From CADCTP01 sp963849885 (GTDB lineage: Bacteria; Actinomycetota; Actinomycetes; Mycobacteriales; CADCTP01), in the NCBI GenBank assembly GCA_963849885.1, contig CAWKIV010000018.1, positions 62,001-126,000 on the forward strand: DNA of 64,000 bases. Reading direction: 5' to 3'. The notes beneath the pieces are model-generated. The model worked only from the letters and a program-made list of their open reading frames with translations, searched no databases and was not told the DNA's origin. Positions within the stretch are counted from its first letter, which is position 1. Each line of letters begins with the position of its first letter. The translations under genes were made by a program, and so were the position numbers. This document shows, piece by piece, positions 33,889 to 41,640 of the stretch.

Positions 33889-35124
33889 TCAGCCAGGCGG
33901 GGAGCCGCCCCAGAGGGTGTCCCGCAGGCCCACCACGTCGCCGATGACGACCACCGCGGGCGGGCGCAGCCCGGCCGCGGTGACCTGCGCCGCGATCGTG
34001 CCCAGCGGCCCGACCAGCACCTGCTGGTCGGGCAGCGTGGCCCGGCGGACGACGGCCACCGGCGTGTCGGCCGGCCGGCCCCGCTTGACCAGCTCGGCGG
34101 CCACCGCGCCGAGCCGGTCGAGCCCCATCAGCAGCACCAGGGTGGCCGGCCCGTCGGCGAGCGCCTGCCAGTCCACCGTCGAGCCGGGCCGGGTCGGGTC
34201 CGCGGTGGGTTCGAGGTGCCCGGACACCACCGCGAAGTCGGCGGCCACCCCGCGGTGGGTGACCGGGATCCCGGCCGCGGCCGGGCCGGCCAGCACCGAG
34301 CTGACCCCGGCCACCACCTCCACCGGCACGCCGGCCGCGACGCAGGCCAGCACCTCCTCGCCGCCCCGGCCGAGCACGAAGGGGTCGCCGCCCTTGAGCC
34401 GCACCACCCGCAGCCCGCGCCGGGCGCGGTCGACCAGCACCGCGGAGATCTCCGCCTGGGTGGGCCCGGTGCCGTGCGGGGCCTTGCCCACGTCGACCAC
34501 CTCGACGCCGGGCGGCAGCTCGTCGAGCAGCACCCGGGGCGCCAGCCGGTCCACCACCACCACGTCCGCCTCGGCCAGCAGCCGCCGGCCGCGGACGGTG
34601 ATCAGCTCCGGGTCGCCCGGCCCGCCGCCGACCAGCGCGACCCGGCCCGGCCCGGGCCGGGTCGCCCGCAGCGGCAGCCCGCCGGTGTCCAGCAGCAGCG
34701 CGACGGCGTCCCGGACGGCCCGGACCCGTCCGGGGTCGGGGTCGGCGCCGGCCGAGGCGACGGCGACCACCAGGCCGGCCGCCCGGGCGACCGCCGGGGT
34801 CCGCGCGGTCCCGCCCGCCGGCGCGTCGGCCCGGACGCAGGGCACCTGCCGCCGCTCGGCCTCGGCCGCCACCGCGGCGTTCACCGCCGGGTCGCCGGTG
34901 CACGCGTGCACCACCCAGGCCCCGGCCAGGTCCCCGTCCGCGTACGCCCGCGGTGTCACCGACACCGGCAGCGCGGCCAGCTCGGGCCGCACCGACGGCG
35001 CCACCACCTGCACGGACGCGCCCGCGTCGAGCAGCCCGCGGACCCGCCGCAGGGCGACCGCGCCGCCGCCGACCACCACCGCGCGGCGGCCGGCCAGGTC
35101 GAGGACGAGCGGATAGGACCCCAT
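33889..35124 (-). CDS. Bifunctional siroheme synthase/uroporphyrinogen-III C-methyltransferase (CysG/CobA type)
   Basis: A 411-residue fusion. The N-terminal precorrin-2 dehydrogenase/ferrochelatase-like domain has YPLVLDLAGRRAVVVGGGAVALRRV, a NAD-binding Rossmann motif, then the CysG dimerisation region. The C-terminal SAM uroporphyrinogen-III methyltransferase domain starts near residue 165 with VALVGGGPGDPELITVRG, followed by DVVVVDRLAPRVLL, VVRLKGGDPFVLGRGGEE, PVEVVAGVSSVLAGPAAAGIPVTHRG and LVLLMGL. It makes precorrin-2 and probably siroheme, needed by the adjacent sulfite reductase; cobalamin use is also possible. ATG 35124 has GAGGATGG at a workable distance; ATG 35133 is an alternative. 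It is divergent from sir. Confidence 0.93.
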   Translation of the reverse strand: MGSYPLVLDLAGRRAVVVGGGAVALRRVRGLLDAGASVQVVAPSVRPELAALPVSVTPRAYADGDLAGAWVVHACTGDPAVNAAVAAEAERRQVPCVRADAPAGGTARTPAVARAAGLVVAVASAGADPDPGRVRAVRDAVALLLDTGGLPLRATRPGPGRVALVGGGPGDPELITVRGRRLLAEADVVVVDRLAPRVLLDELPPGVEVVDVGKAPHGTGPTQAEISAVLVDRARRGLRVVRLKGGDPFVLGRGGEEVLACVAAGVPVEVVAGVSSVLAGPAAAGIPVTHRGVAADFAVVSGHLEPTADPTRPGSTVDWQALADGPATLVLLMGLDRLGAVAAELVKRGRPADTPVAVVRRATLPDQQVLVGPLGTIAAQVTAAGLRPPAVVVIGDVVGLRDTLWGGSPPG

Positions 35125-35249
35125 CGCCGCCATCCTCGCAGCCGGCGGGCTCGTGTGGCGTGTGTCACATCTCCGGTTCGTCCCCTGGAGTCCAGTTGGT
35201 AGCCCTCGCCCCGATCCTGTGCGACCCTGAAGGGGTGAGGTCTCTCGGC

Positions 35250-35324
35250 GTGACACCCGTGCTCCTGGTGTCCCGGCGTCACGTCGACCTCCAGCGGGTC
35301 GGCAGCGCGGTCTGTCCGGGCTGA
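35250..35324 (+). CDS. Leader peptide of the sulfate-assimilation operon
   Basis: A 24-codon ORF starting at GTG 35250, with GAGG nine bases upstream, and ending TGA 35324, 72 nt before sir. The peptide ends VSRRHVDLQRVGSAVCPG, which carries the RRHVDLxR...SxxC pattern of the putative leader peptides found upstream of sulfur-assimilation genes in many actinobacteria. A nested inverted repeat (CGTGAC/GTCACG and ACACC/GGTGT) lies over its first half at about 35249-35284. Ribosome stalling or readthrough at the cysteine codon near the end would be a natural attenuation signal for cysteine. An earlier in-frame GTG at 35235 would add five residues. Confidence 0.8.
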   Translation: MTPVLLVSRRHVDLQRVGSAVCPG

Positions 35325-35396
35325 CCGTCCACGCGGCGCCTTGCCGCCCCAGTTCCGGGGCCGCGCCGCATCCGTCCGCCGGAAGGACCTCCCCTC

Positions 35397-37043
35397 ATGC
35401 CCCCCCAACGTGGGCAGGGCCAGTGGGCCCTGGGCCATCGTGAGCCGCTGAACCCGAACGAACGGGTCAAGCGGGACGATGACGCCCTCAACGTACGCAG
35501 CCGCATCCTCGACCGGTACGCCCACACCGGTTTCGCCGGCATCGACCCGGCCGACCTGCGCAACCGCTTCCGCTGGTTCGGGCTGTACACCCAGCGCGCG
35601 CCGGGCATCCCGGGCGGCCGCACCGCCGTGCTCGAGCCGGAGGAGCTCGAGGACGAGTTCTTCATGCTCCGCGTCCGGATCGACGGCGGCACCCTGTCCA
35701 ACGAGGCGCTGCGCGCCGTCGCCGGGATCGCCACCGAGTTCGGCCGGGACGTCGCCGACGTCACCGACCGGCAGAACGTGCAGCTGCACTGGATCCGGAT
35801 CGAGGACGTGCCGGAGATCTGGCGGCGGCTGGAGGCCGTCGGCCTGGACACCACCGAGGCCTGCGGCGACACCCCGCGGGTGATCCTCGGCTGCCCGCTG
35901 GCCGGCGTCGCCGCGGACGAGGTGCTCGACGCCACCCCGGCGCTGCGCGCGGTGCGCGACCGCTACATCGGCGACCCGGCGTTCTCCAACCTGCCGCGCA
36001 AGTACAAGTCGTCGATCTCCGGCTGCACCCGGCACTGCACCAACCACGAGATCAACGACATCTCGTTCGAGGGGGTGCTCGGCCCGGACGGGACGCCCGG
36101 CTTCGACCTGTGGGTCGGCGGCGGGCTGTCCACCAACCCGCGGTTCGCCCAGCGGCTCGGCGCGTTCGTCGAGCCGGACCGGGTCGCCGAGGTGTGGGCC
36201 GGGGTGACCTCGCTGTTCCGCGACCACGGCTACCGGCGGTCCCGGCAGCACGCGCGGCTGAAGTTCCTGCTCGCCGACTGGGGGCCGGAGCGGTTCCGGC
36301 AGGTGCTGGAGAAGGACTTCCTCGACGCGCCGCTGCCGGACGGGCCGCCGCCGGCCCCGCAGGTCGGCGCCCGCGGGCACGCCGGGGTCACCGAGCAGGT
36401 CGACGGGCGGTACGCGGTCGGCTTCGCGCTGCGCGCCGGCCGGACCAGCGGCACCCAGCTGACCCAGGTCGCCGAGCTCGCCGCCCGGTACGGCGGCGGC
36501 CGGGTGCGGACCACCGCGCAGCAGCAGCTGGTGATCCTGGACGTGCCCGAGTCCGAGGTGGACGGTCTGGTCGGCGAGCTGGCCGCCGCCGACCTGCCGG
36601 TCCGGCCGAGCGCGTTCCGGGAGGGCACCATCGCCTGCACCGGGATCGAGTTCTGCAAGCTGGCGATCGTCGAGACCAAGCAGCGGGCCCAGGACCTGTA
36701 CGCGGAGCTGGAGCGCCGGCTGCCGGACTTCCCCGAGCAGGTCAGCATCAACGTCAACGGCTGCCCCAACTCGTGCGCCCGGTTCCAGGTCGCCGACATC
36801 GGCTTCAAGGGGTCGGTGGCGCGCGGCCCGGACGGCGAGGACGTGGAGATCTACCAGGTGCACCTCGGCGGTCACCTGGGCGACGAGACCGTGCTGGGCC
36901 GCAAGTTCCGCGGCCTGAAGGTGGAGGCGGACGGGGCCGCCGACTACGTGGAACGGGTGTTGAGCGGCTACCTGGAGCGCCGGGAGCCGGCCGAGAGCTT
37001 CGCCGCGTACGCGGCCCGGGCCGACGAAGGGTGGCTGCGATGA
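35397..37043 (+). CDS. sir: Assimilatory sulfite reductase, ferredoxin type (Sir/NirA family)
   Basis: Six-electron reduction of sulfite to sulfide using siroheme and a 4Fe-4S cluster. The 548-residue protein contains two ferredoxin-like/parachute domains (RKYKSSISGCTRHCTNHEIND around residues 200-220) and the cluster-siroheme cysteines Cys414 and Cys420 (CTGIEFC) and Cys456 and Cys460 (CPNSC) with exact Cx5C...Cx3C spacing. The family also contains nitrite reductases; the cysH neighbour and the leader peptide make sulfite the likely substrate. ATG 35397 has GGAAGGA upstream. It overlaps the next small gene by ATGA. Confidence 0.93.
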   Translation: MPPQRGQGQWALGHREPLNPNERVKRDDDALNVRSRILDRYAHTGFAGIDPADLRNRFRWFGLYTQRAPGIPGGRTAVLEPEELEDEFFMLRVRIDGGTLSNEALRAVAGIATEFGRDVADVTDRQNVQLHWIRIEDVPEIWRRLEAVGLDTTEACGDTPRVILGCPLAGVAADEVLDATPALRAVRDRYIGDPAFSNLPRKYKSSISGCTRHCTNHEINDISFEGVLGPDGTPGFDLWVGGGLSTNPRFAQRLGAFVEPDRVAEVWAGVTSLFRDHGYRRSRQHARLKFLLADWGPERFRQVLEKDFLDAPLPDGPPPAPQVGARGHAGVTEQVDGRYAVGFALRAGRTSGTQLTQVAELAARYGGGRVRTTAQQQLVILDVPESEVDGLVGELAAADLPVRPSAFREGTIACTGIEFCKLAIVETKQRAQDLYAELERRLPDFPEQVSINVNGCPNSCARFQVADIGFKGSVARGPDGEDVEIYQVHLGGHLGDETVLGRKFRGLKVEADGAADYVERVLSGYLERREPAESFAAYAARADEGWLR

Positions 37044-37198
37044 GCCGGCACATGACCCCGTTCTTCTGCCCGTACTGCGGGGACGAGGCGATCCGGCCCT
37101 ACGGCGAGCAGCCCGGCGAGTGGGTGTGCGAGTCCTGCCGGCGGGCGTTCGCGCTGAAGGCGGTCAAGCAGGCGGCCGGACAGGCGGTCGAGCGATGA
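37040..37198 (+). CDS. Small zinc-ribbon protein of the sir-cysH operon
   Basis: A 52-residue protein starting at ATG 37040, overlapping the sir stop, and ending by ATGA overlap with cysH. It contains CPYCGDEAIRPYGE followed 14 residues later by CESCRRAF, a CxxC...CxxC zinc or iron ribbon. The C-terminal helix is basic and Ala-rich. Similar miniature ribbon proteins occur between sir and cysH in other actinobacteria; the role (electron transfer, cluster delivery or regulation) is unknown. Translational coupling on both sides argues that it works with these two enzymes. Confidence 0.88.
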   Translation: MSRHMTPFFCPYCGDEAIRPYGEQPGEWVCESCRRAFALKAVKQAAGQAVER

Positions 37199-37899
37199 GC
37201 GCGCCGCGGGAGGAGTGGGACCGGCTGGCCGACCTGGCCGCCGCGGCCGCGGTCTGGCTGGACGGCGCGCACCCGCTGGAGGTCCTGCGCTGGGGCTCCC
37301 AGGAGTTCGGCGACACGATGTGCGTCTCGTCCTCGATGACCGACGCGGTGCTGGCCCACCTGGCCTCCCGGGCCCGGCCCGGGGTGCCGGTGCTGTTCCT
37401 GGACACCGGCTACCACTTCGCCGAGACCATCGGCACCCGGGACGCGGTGGCGGCGACGCTGCCGGTGACCATGGAGACCGTGCAGCCGCTGTGGACGGTC
37501 GCCGAGCAGGACGCGGACCTGATGCCCCGGCTGCACGAGCGGGACCCGGACCGGTGCTGCTGGCTGCGCAAGGTGGAGCCGCTGGGCCGCGCGCTGGCGC
37601 CGTACACGGCCTGGGCGAGCGGGGTCCGCCGGGACGAGTCGGCGAGCCGGCGCAACACCCCGGTGGTGGCCTGGGACGCGCGCCGCGCGGTGGTGAAGAT
37701 CCACCCGCTGGCGGCGTGGACGCAGGCCGACGTGGACGCGTACGTCGAGGAGCACGGGGTGCTGATCAACCCGCTGGTCGAGGACGGCTACCCGTCGATC
37801 GGCTGCGCGCCGTGCACGGCCCGGGTGGAGCCGGGCGCCGACCCGCGCTCCGGGCGGTGGGCCGGGCAGTCGAAGACGGAGTGCGGGATCCACGTGTGA
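37195..37899 (+). CDS. cysH: Adenylyl-sulfate (APS/PAPS) reductase CysH
   Basis: Reduces activated sulfate to sulfite. The 234-residue product has the adenylyl-binding SSSMTDAVLAHLA and VLFLDTGYHFAETI blocks. The cysteine pairs CC (DRCCWLRKVEPL) and CxxC (IGCAPCTARV) indicate a 4Fe-4S cluster and hence an APS-type reductase. ASGVRRDESASR is present, and the catalytic cysteine lies at the C-terminus in KTECGIHV. ATG 37195 overlaps the zinc-ribbon gene. No cysD/cysN sulfurylase genes are seen in the window. Confidence 0.94.
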   Translation: MSAPREEWDRLADLAAAAAVWLDGAHPLEVLRWGSQEFGDTMCVSSSMTDAVLAHLASRARPGVPVLFLDTGYHFAETIGTRDAVAATLPVTMETVQPLWTVAEQDADLMPRLHERDPDRCCWLRKVEPLGRALAPYTAWASGVRRDESASRRNTPVVAWDARRAVVKIHPLAAWTQADVDAYVEEHGVLINPLVEDGYPSIGCAPCTARVEPGADPRSGRWAGQSKTECGIHV

Positions 37900-37919
37900 G
37901 CGCTGGCTAGGCTCGGCCG

Positions 37920-39092
37920 GTGCCGCCGTTGACGATCGACTTCGCACAGGTCGCCGCCGAGGACGTGCCGGGCGCGGTGGCGCGGCTGTGCCAGGCGCTG
38001 GAGGCCGCCGACGCCGAGGGCTGGTACGGGGCGCTCACCGTGGAGCGGCCGTGGTCGCGGCACAACCCGGTGCTGGAGGGCGAGTTCGCCTGCCCGGCCG
38101 CGATCCGGCCGTACCTGGAGCGGGAGCTGCGCCGGCTCGCGCTGGCCGGCGCCCGGGTGTCCGCCCGGGCGTCCCGCCCGGCGCTGGAGCTGCACGACCC
38201 GGCGCTGCTGGCGGCGCTGGACGAGAAGTCGTGGGACCTGCGCCGGAAGAAGCTGTTCCTGTTCCGGCCGGAGCGGATGGCGCTGTCCCTGGACCGGCTC
38301 AGCCACTACACCGGGACGCCGGCCGAGGTCTTCCAGCGGTACGTGCTGTTCACCAACTACTCCTGGCACGTGGACGCGTTCCGGGAGGTCTTCCCGGACG
38401 CGGTCGGGCCGGACCGGCCGGGGCGGCAGATGCCGGCCTGGCACGCGACCCGGCCCGGCCGGGACGGGGTCACCCTGGTCGACATCGGGGTCGGCCCGTC
38501 GAACGCGAAGACGGTGACCGACCACGTCGCGGTGCTCCGCCCGGACCTGATGCTGATGATCGGGCACTGCGGCGGCCTGCGGAACCACCAGGACATCGGC
38601 GACCTGGTGCTCGCCACCACCTACCACCGGGCCGACGGGGTGCTCGACCACGTGCTGCCGACCAGCGTGCCGGTCGCCTCCAACCACCGGCTCAACACCT
38701 ACCTGCTGGACGCGCTGGTCCGCCGCGAGCTGCCGTTCCGGCTGGGCACCGTCTACACCACCGACAACCGCAACTGGGAGTTCGAGCAGGGCGGCGTGCT
38801 GGACCGGATGCGGCTGTCCCGGGCCGTCGCGGTGGACATGGAGTCGGCGACCGTGGCCGCGAACGGCTTCCGCTACCGGGTGCCGACCGCGACCCTGCTC
38901 GCGGTCAGCGACAAGCCGCTGCACGGGCGGCCCAAGCTCAACGAGGCGGCGCAGGACTTCTACCGGGCCACCCGGCGCTGGCACCTCGAGGTCGCGGTCG
39001 AGGTGGTCGACCGGGTCCGCCGGACCCATCCCGACGGCCTGCCCGCCGCCGACTTCCGCTCCCCCGACGAGCCCCTCCTCGGCGTCGACTGA
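37920..39092 (+). CDS. amn: AMP nucleosidase
   Basis: Hydrolyses AMP to adenine and ribose 5-phosphate. The 390-residue product has the N-terminal Amn-specific domain (about residues 1-170, with RPERMALSLDRLSHYTGTP and FTNYSWHVDAF) and a nucleoside phosphorylase-like C-terminal domain: GVTLVDIGVGPSNAKTVTDH, MIGHCGGLR, and the base/ribose-binding AVDMESATVAANGFRYRVPTATLLAVSDKP. It is shorter than the roughly 480-residue E. coli enzyme but has the core. GTG start 37920 lies 20 nt after cysH, so it may be read from the same transcript. No regulatory AMP/phosphate site can be judged by eye. Confidence 0.93.
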   Translation: MPPLTIDFAQVAAEDVPGAVARLCQALEAADAEGWYGALTVERPWSRHNPVLEGEFACPAAIRPYLERELRRLALAGARVSARASRPALELHDPALLAALDEKSWDLRRKKLFLFRPERMALSLDRLSHYTGTPAEVFQRYVLFTNYSWHVDAFREVFPDAVGPDRPGRQMPAWHATRPGRDGVTLVDIGVGPSNAKTVTDHVAVLRPDLMLMIGHCGGLRNHQDIGDLVLATTYHRADGVLDHVLPTSVPVASNHRLNTYLLDALVRRELPFRLGTVYTTDNRNWEFEQGGVLDRMRLSRAVAVDMESATVAANGFRYRVPTATLLAVSDKPLHGRPKLNEAAQDFYRATRRWHLEVAVEVVDRVRRTHPDGLPAADFRSPDEPLLGVD

Positions 39093-39125
39093 ATCCCGCT
39101 TCCGGGCGCCGCTACCGTGTGGCGG

Positions 39126-39602
39126 GTGACGCAGGGACTGCATCCGACGGTGCGGAAGGTGACCGAGGCGCTGGCGGCGGCCGGCGCCACCGGCGAGATC
39201 CACGAGCTGGCCGAGGAGGTCCGCACGGCGCCGGCCGCGGCCGCGCAGCTCGGCGTCGAGGTCGGCGCGATCGCCAACTCGCTGGTCTTCGACGCCGACG
39301 GCGAGCCGCTGCTGGTGCTCACCAGCGGCGCGCACCGGGTGGACACCGGCCGGGTCGCCACCCTGGTCGGCGTCGGCGAGCTGCGCCGCGCGTCGCCGGA
39401 CTTCGTCCGCGCCGCCACCGGCCAGCCGATCGGCGGGGTCGCCCCGGTCGGGCACCCGAGCCCGCTGCGCACGCTGGTCGACGTCGACCTGGCCGCCTTC
39501 GAGGTGGTCTGGGCGGCCGGCGGGGTCCCGCACACGGTCTTCCCGACGTCGTACGAGGAGCTGATCCGGCTCACCGGCGGCACGCCGGCCGAGGTCGGCT
39601 GA
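39126..39602 (+). CDS. YbaK/EbsC family aminoacyl-tRNA editing protein
   Basis: A 158-residue single-domain YbaK/ProX-type deacylase that hydrolyses mischarged tRNA (often Cys- or Ala-tRNA-Pro). The conserved features are EIHELAEEVRTAPAAAAQLGVEVGAIANSLVF, LLVLTSGAHRVD, FVRAATGQPIGGVAPVGHP (the GxxxGGVxPxGH motif) and LAAFEVVWAAGGVPHTVFPTSYEEL. I chose GTG 39126 over GTG 39117 because homologues start with TQGLHP-like sequence; neither has a clear ribosome site. It follows amn by 33 nt. Confidence 0.9.
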   Translation: MTQGLHPTVRKVTEALAAAGATGEIHELAEEVRTAPAAAAQLGVEVGAIANSLVFDADGEPLLVLTSGAHRVDTGRVATLVGVGELRRASPDFVRAATGQPIGGVAPVGHPSPLRTLVDVDLAAFEVVWAAGGVPHTVFPTSYEELIRLTGGTPAEVG

Positions 39603-39636
39603 GCGCCGCACCACACCGGCACCTACCCTTCTGCCC

Positions 39637-40341
39637 ATGCACGAGGCGGTGCCGGAGCTGGTCACGCTGCACCTGTGGCGGGTGCCGCGGCGGGCCGTGC
39701 CGGCCGCGGTGGCCCGGATGGCCACCGAGCGGCGGCCGGTGCGCAGCCAGCCCGGCGTGCGCTTCGCCAAGCTGCTCGGCACCGGCGACGGGCGGACGTT
39801 CACCGTCCGCGACTCCGACCCGCGCCGGTGGGGGCTGCTGGCGACCTGGACCGACCGGGCCGCCGCGCGCGCGTTCGAGCGGTCGCCGACCGCGGCCCGC
39901 TGGCGGCGGCTCGCCGAGGAGACGTGGCGGGTGGAGCTGCGGCCGCTGGCGGCGCGCGGGCGGTGGTCGGGGCGGGAGCCGTTCGGGAAGCCGGGCGGCG
40001 GGCGGTGGGAGGGGCCGGTGGCCGCGGTGACCCGGGCTCGGCTCGCCGTGACGCGGTCCGCCGCCTTCTGGCGGGCGGTGCCCCCCGTCTCGCTCGACCT
40101 GGCCGGCCGCCCCGGGCTGCGGCTCGCCGTCGGCATCGGCGAGGCGCCGGTCGGCCTGCAGGGCACGTTCAGCCTGTGGGAGTCGGGGCGGGCGCTGCGC
40201 GACTTCGCGTACGCCGGCGCCCCGCACCGGGAGGTGGTGGAGCGGACCGACCGCGAGCGGTGGTACGCGGAGGAGCTGTTCGCCCGCTTCGCGGTGGAGC
40301 ACGCGGCCGGCTCGGTCGACGGCAGGGACCCGCTGGCATGA
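39637..40341 (+). CDS. CrtA-like (spheroidene monooxygenase family) protein
   Basis: A 234-residue protein resembling the CrtA family of carotenoid monooxygenases, known from phototrophs to ketolate the 2 position of acyclic carotenoids. The visible blocks are LVTLHLWRVPRRAVPAAVARMA, VRFAKLLGTGDGRTFTVRDSDPRRW, GIGEAPVGLQGTFSLWESG and FAYAGAPHREVVERT with ERWYAEELFARF, all typical of CrtA-like proteins. It opens the left carotenoid segment and overlaps the acetyltransferase gene by ATGA, so a carotenoid role is likely, although many actinobacterial CrtA-like proteins are untested. Confidence 0.82.
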   Translation: MHEAVPELVTLHLWRVPRRAVPAAVARMATERRPVRSQPGVRFAKLLGTGDGRTFTVRDSDPRRWGLLATWTDRAAARAFERSPTAARWRRLAEETWRVELRPLAARGRWSGREPFGKPGGGRWEGPVAAVTRARLAVTRSAAFWRAVPPVSLDLAGRPGLRLAVGIGEAPVGLQGTFSLWESGRALRDFAYAGAPHREVVERTDRERWYAEELFARFAVEHAAGSVDGRDPLA

Positions 40342-40898
40342 AGATCACCCGCTGGACGCCGGCCGAGGCCCGGGAGCGGATGGGCGAGGCCATGTCCGTG
40401 TACGCGGAGGCGATGGGCTACCCGCCCGAGGCCGGCCAGCACCGGGCCGGCTTCGCGCTGGCGCACACCCGCCGGCCCGCGTTCCGCTCGGTCGCCGCGC
40501 TCGGCGACGGCGACGGCGTCGGCCAGCCGGACGAGCTGCTCGGCTTCGGCTACGGGTACGAGACCGCGCCCGGCCAGTGGTGGCACGACCAGGTGCGGAT
40601 CGCGCTGCCGCCGGCGGTGGCCGAGGAGTGGCTGCGCGGCTCGTTCGAGCTGTCCGAGCTGCACGTCCGGCCGGCCTACCAGGGCCGCGGCGCCGGCCGG
40701 GCGCTGCTGCAGACGCTGGTCGAGGGCCTGCCGCAGCAGACCGTGCTGCTGTCCACGCCGGAGGGCGACACCCGCGCGTGGCGCCTGTACCGGTCGCTCG
40801 GCTTCGTCGACCTGCTCCGGCACCACCTCTTCCCCGGCGACGCGCGGCCGTTCGCGGTGCTGGGGGTGCGGTTGCCGCTGGCGGCGGCGCGTGACTGA
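40338..40898 (+). CDS. GNAT family N-acetyltransferase
   Basis: A 186-residue GCN5-type acetyltransferase with VYAEAMGYPPEAG, motif A SELHVRPAYQGRGAGRALLQTLVEGL (acetyl-CoA pyrophosphate loop RGxGxA), and motif B LSTPEGDTRAWRLYRSLGFVDLLRHHLFPGD. The substrate is unknown. It is coupled to the CrtA-like gene (ATGA) and overlaps the cruF start by 8 nt, so it is part of the carotenoid transcription unit, though its link to pigment biosynthesis is unexplained. Confidence 0.88.
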   Translation: MKITRWTPAEARERMGEAMSVYAEAMGYPPEAGQHRAGFALAHTRRPAFRSVAALGDGDGVGQPDELLGFGYGYETAPGQWWHDQVRIALPPAVAEEWLRGSFELSELHVRPAYQGRGAGRALLQTLVEGLPQQTVLLSTPEGDTRAWRLYRSLGFVDLLRHHLFPGDARPFAVLGVRLPLAAARD

Positions 40899-41640
40899 CC
40901 GCGGCCGGCTCGTGGCCGTCGCGGCGGCCGCCACGGTGCTGGCCCAGATCGCGTACCCGCTGGTCGGCGGCGACGCCCGCGACGCCCTGACGATCGCGAC
41001 GGTCGTCCTCTTCGCGGCCACCTCGCTGCTGCACGCCGGCCTGACCCGCGGTCCCCGCGCGGCGGTGGTGCTGCTGCTGGTCGCGGGCGGCGGCGGCCTG
41101 GTCGCCGAAGCCGTGGGGGTGGCCACCGGATTCCCCTTCGGCCGGTACGAGTACGCGGACACCCTCGGCCCAGCCGTGCTCGGCGTGCCGGTGGTGATCC
41201 CGCTGGCGTGGGTCATGATGACCTGGCCGGCGTACCTCGTGGCCGCCCGCCTGGTCCGCTCCCGGCCGGCCCGGGTCGCGGTCGGTGCGGTGGCGCTGGC
41301 GTCGTGGGACCTCTTCCTGGATCCGCAGATGGTGGCCGCCGGGCACTGGCGGTGGGACGACCCGCTGCCGTCGCTGCCCGGCGTGCCGACCGTGCCGCTG
41401 ACCAACTACGCCGGCTGGCTGCTGGTCGCCGCCGTCCTCATGCTGCTGCTGCCGGCGCCGAGCGCCGCGGACGACACCGTGCCGTACGCGCTGTATCTCT
41501 GGACGTACGCGTCCTCGGTGCTCGCGCACGCGGCGTTCTTCGGGCTGCCGGCGTCGGCGCTCTGGGGCGGGCTCGGCATGGGGCTGGTCGCCGTCCCGCT
41601 CGCCCTGTCGCTCCGCCGGCGGGTGCCGGTGCCGGCGTGA
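40891..41640 (+). CDS. cruF: Carotenoid 1',2'-hydratase-like membrane protein (CruF/DUF422)
   Basis: A 249-residue membrane protein with about seven helices. The CruF family hydrates the terminal double bond of acyclic carotenoid ends, the step before ketolation or glycosylation. Key stretches are GFPFGRYEYADTLGPAVLGVPVVIPLAWVMMTWPAYLV, ASWDLFLDPQMVAAGHWRWDDP and PLTNYAGWLLVAAVLM, which carry the conserved D-P-x-M and W-x-W features. GTG 40891 overlaps the GNAT gene, and the stop overlaps the glycosyltransferase start (GTGA). The neighbouring GT2 enzyme resembles CruG, the usual partner. Confidence 0.86.
   Translation: MTDRGRLVAVAAAATVLAQIAYPLVGGDARDALTIATVVLFAATSLLHAGLTRGPRAAVVLLLVAGGGGLVAEAVGVATGFPFGRYEYADTLGPAVLGVPVVIPLAWVMMTWPAYLVAARLVRSRPARVAVGAVALASWDLFLDPQMVAAGHWRWDDPLPSLPGVPTVPLTNYAGWLLVAAVLMLLLPAPSAADDTVPYALYLWTYASSVLAHAAFFGLPASALWGGLGMGLVAVPLALSLRRRVPVPA

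Noticed and set aside
37788..41405. Minus-strand open frame of about 1200 codons opposite amn, ybaK, crtA-like, GNAT and cruF
   Set aside because: Shadow of coupled plus-strand genes with clear motifs; no start signal.
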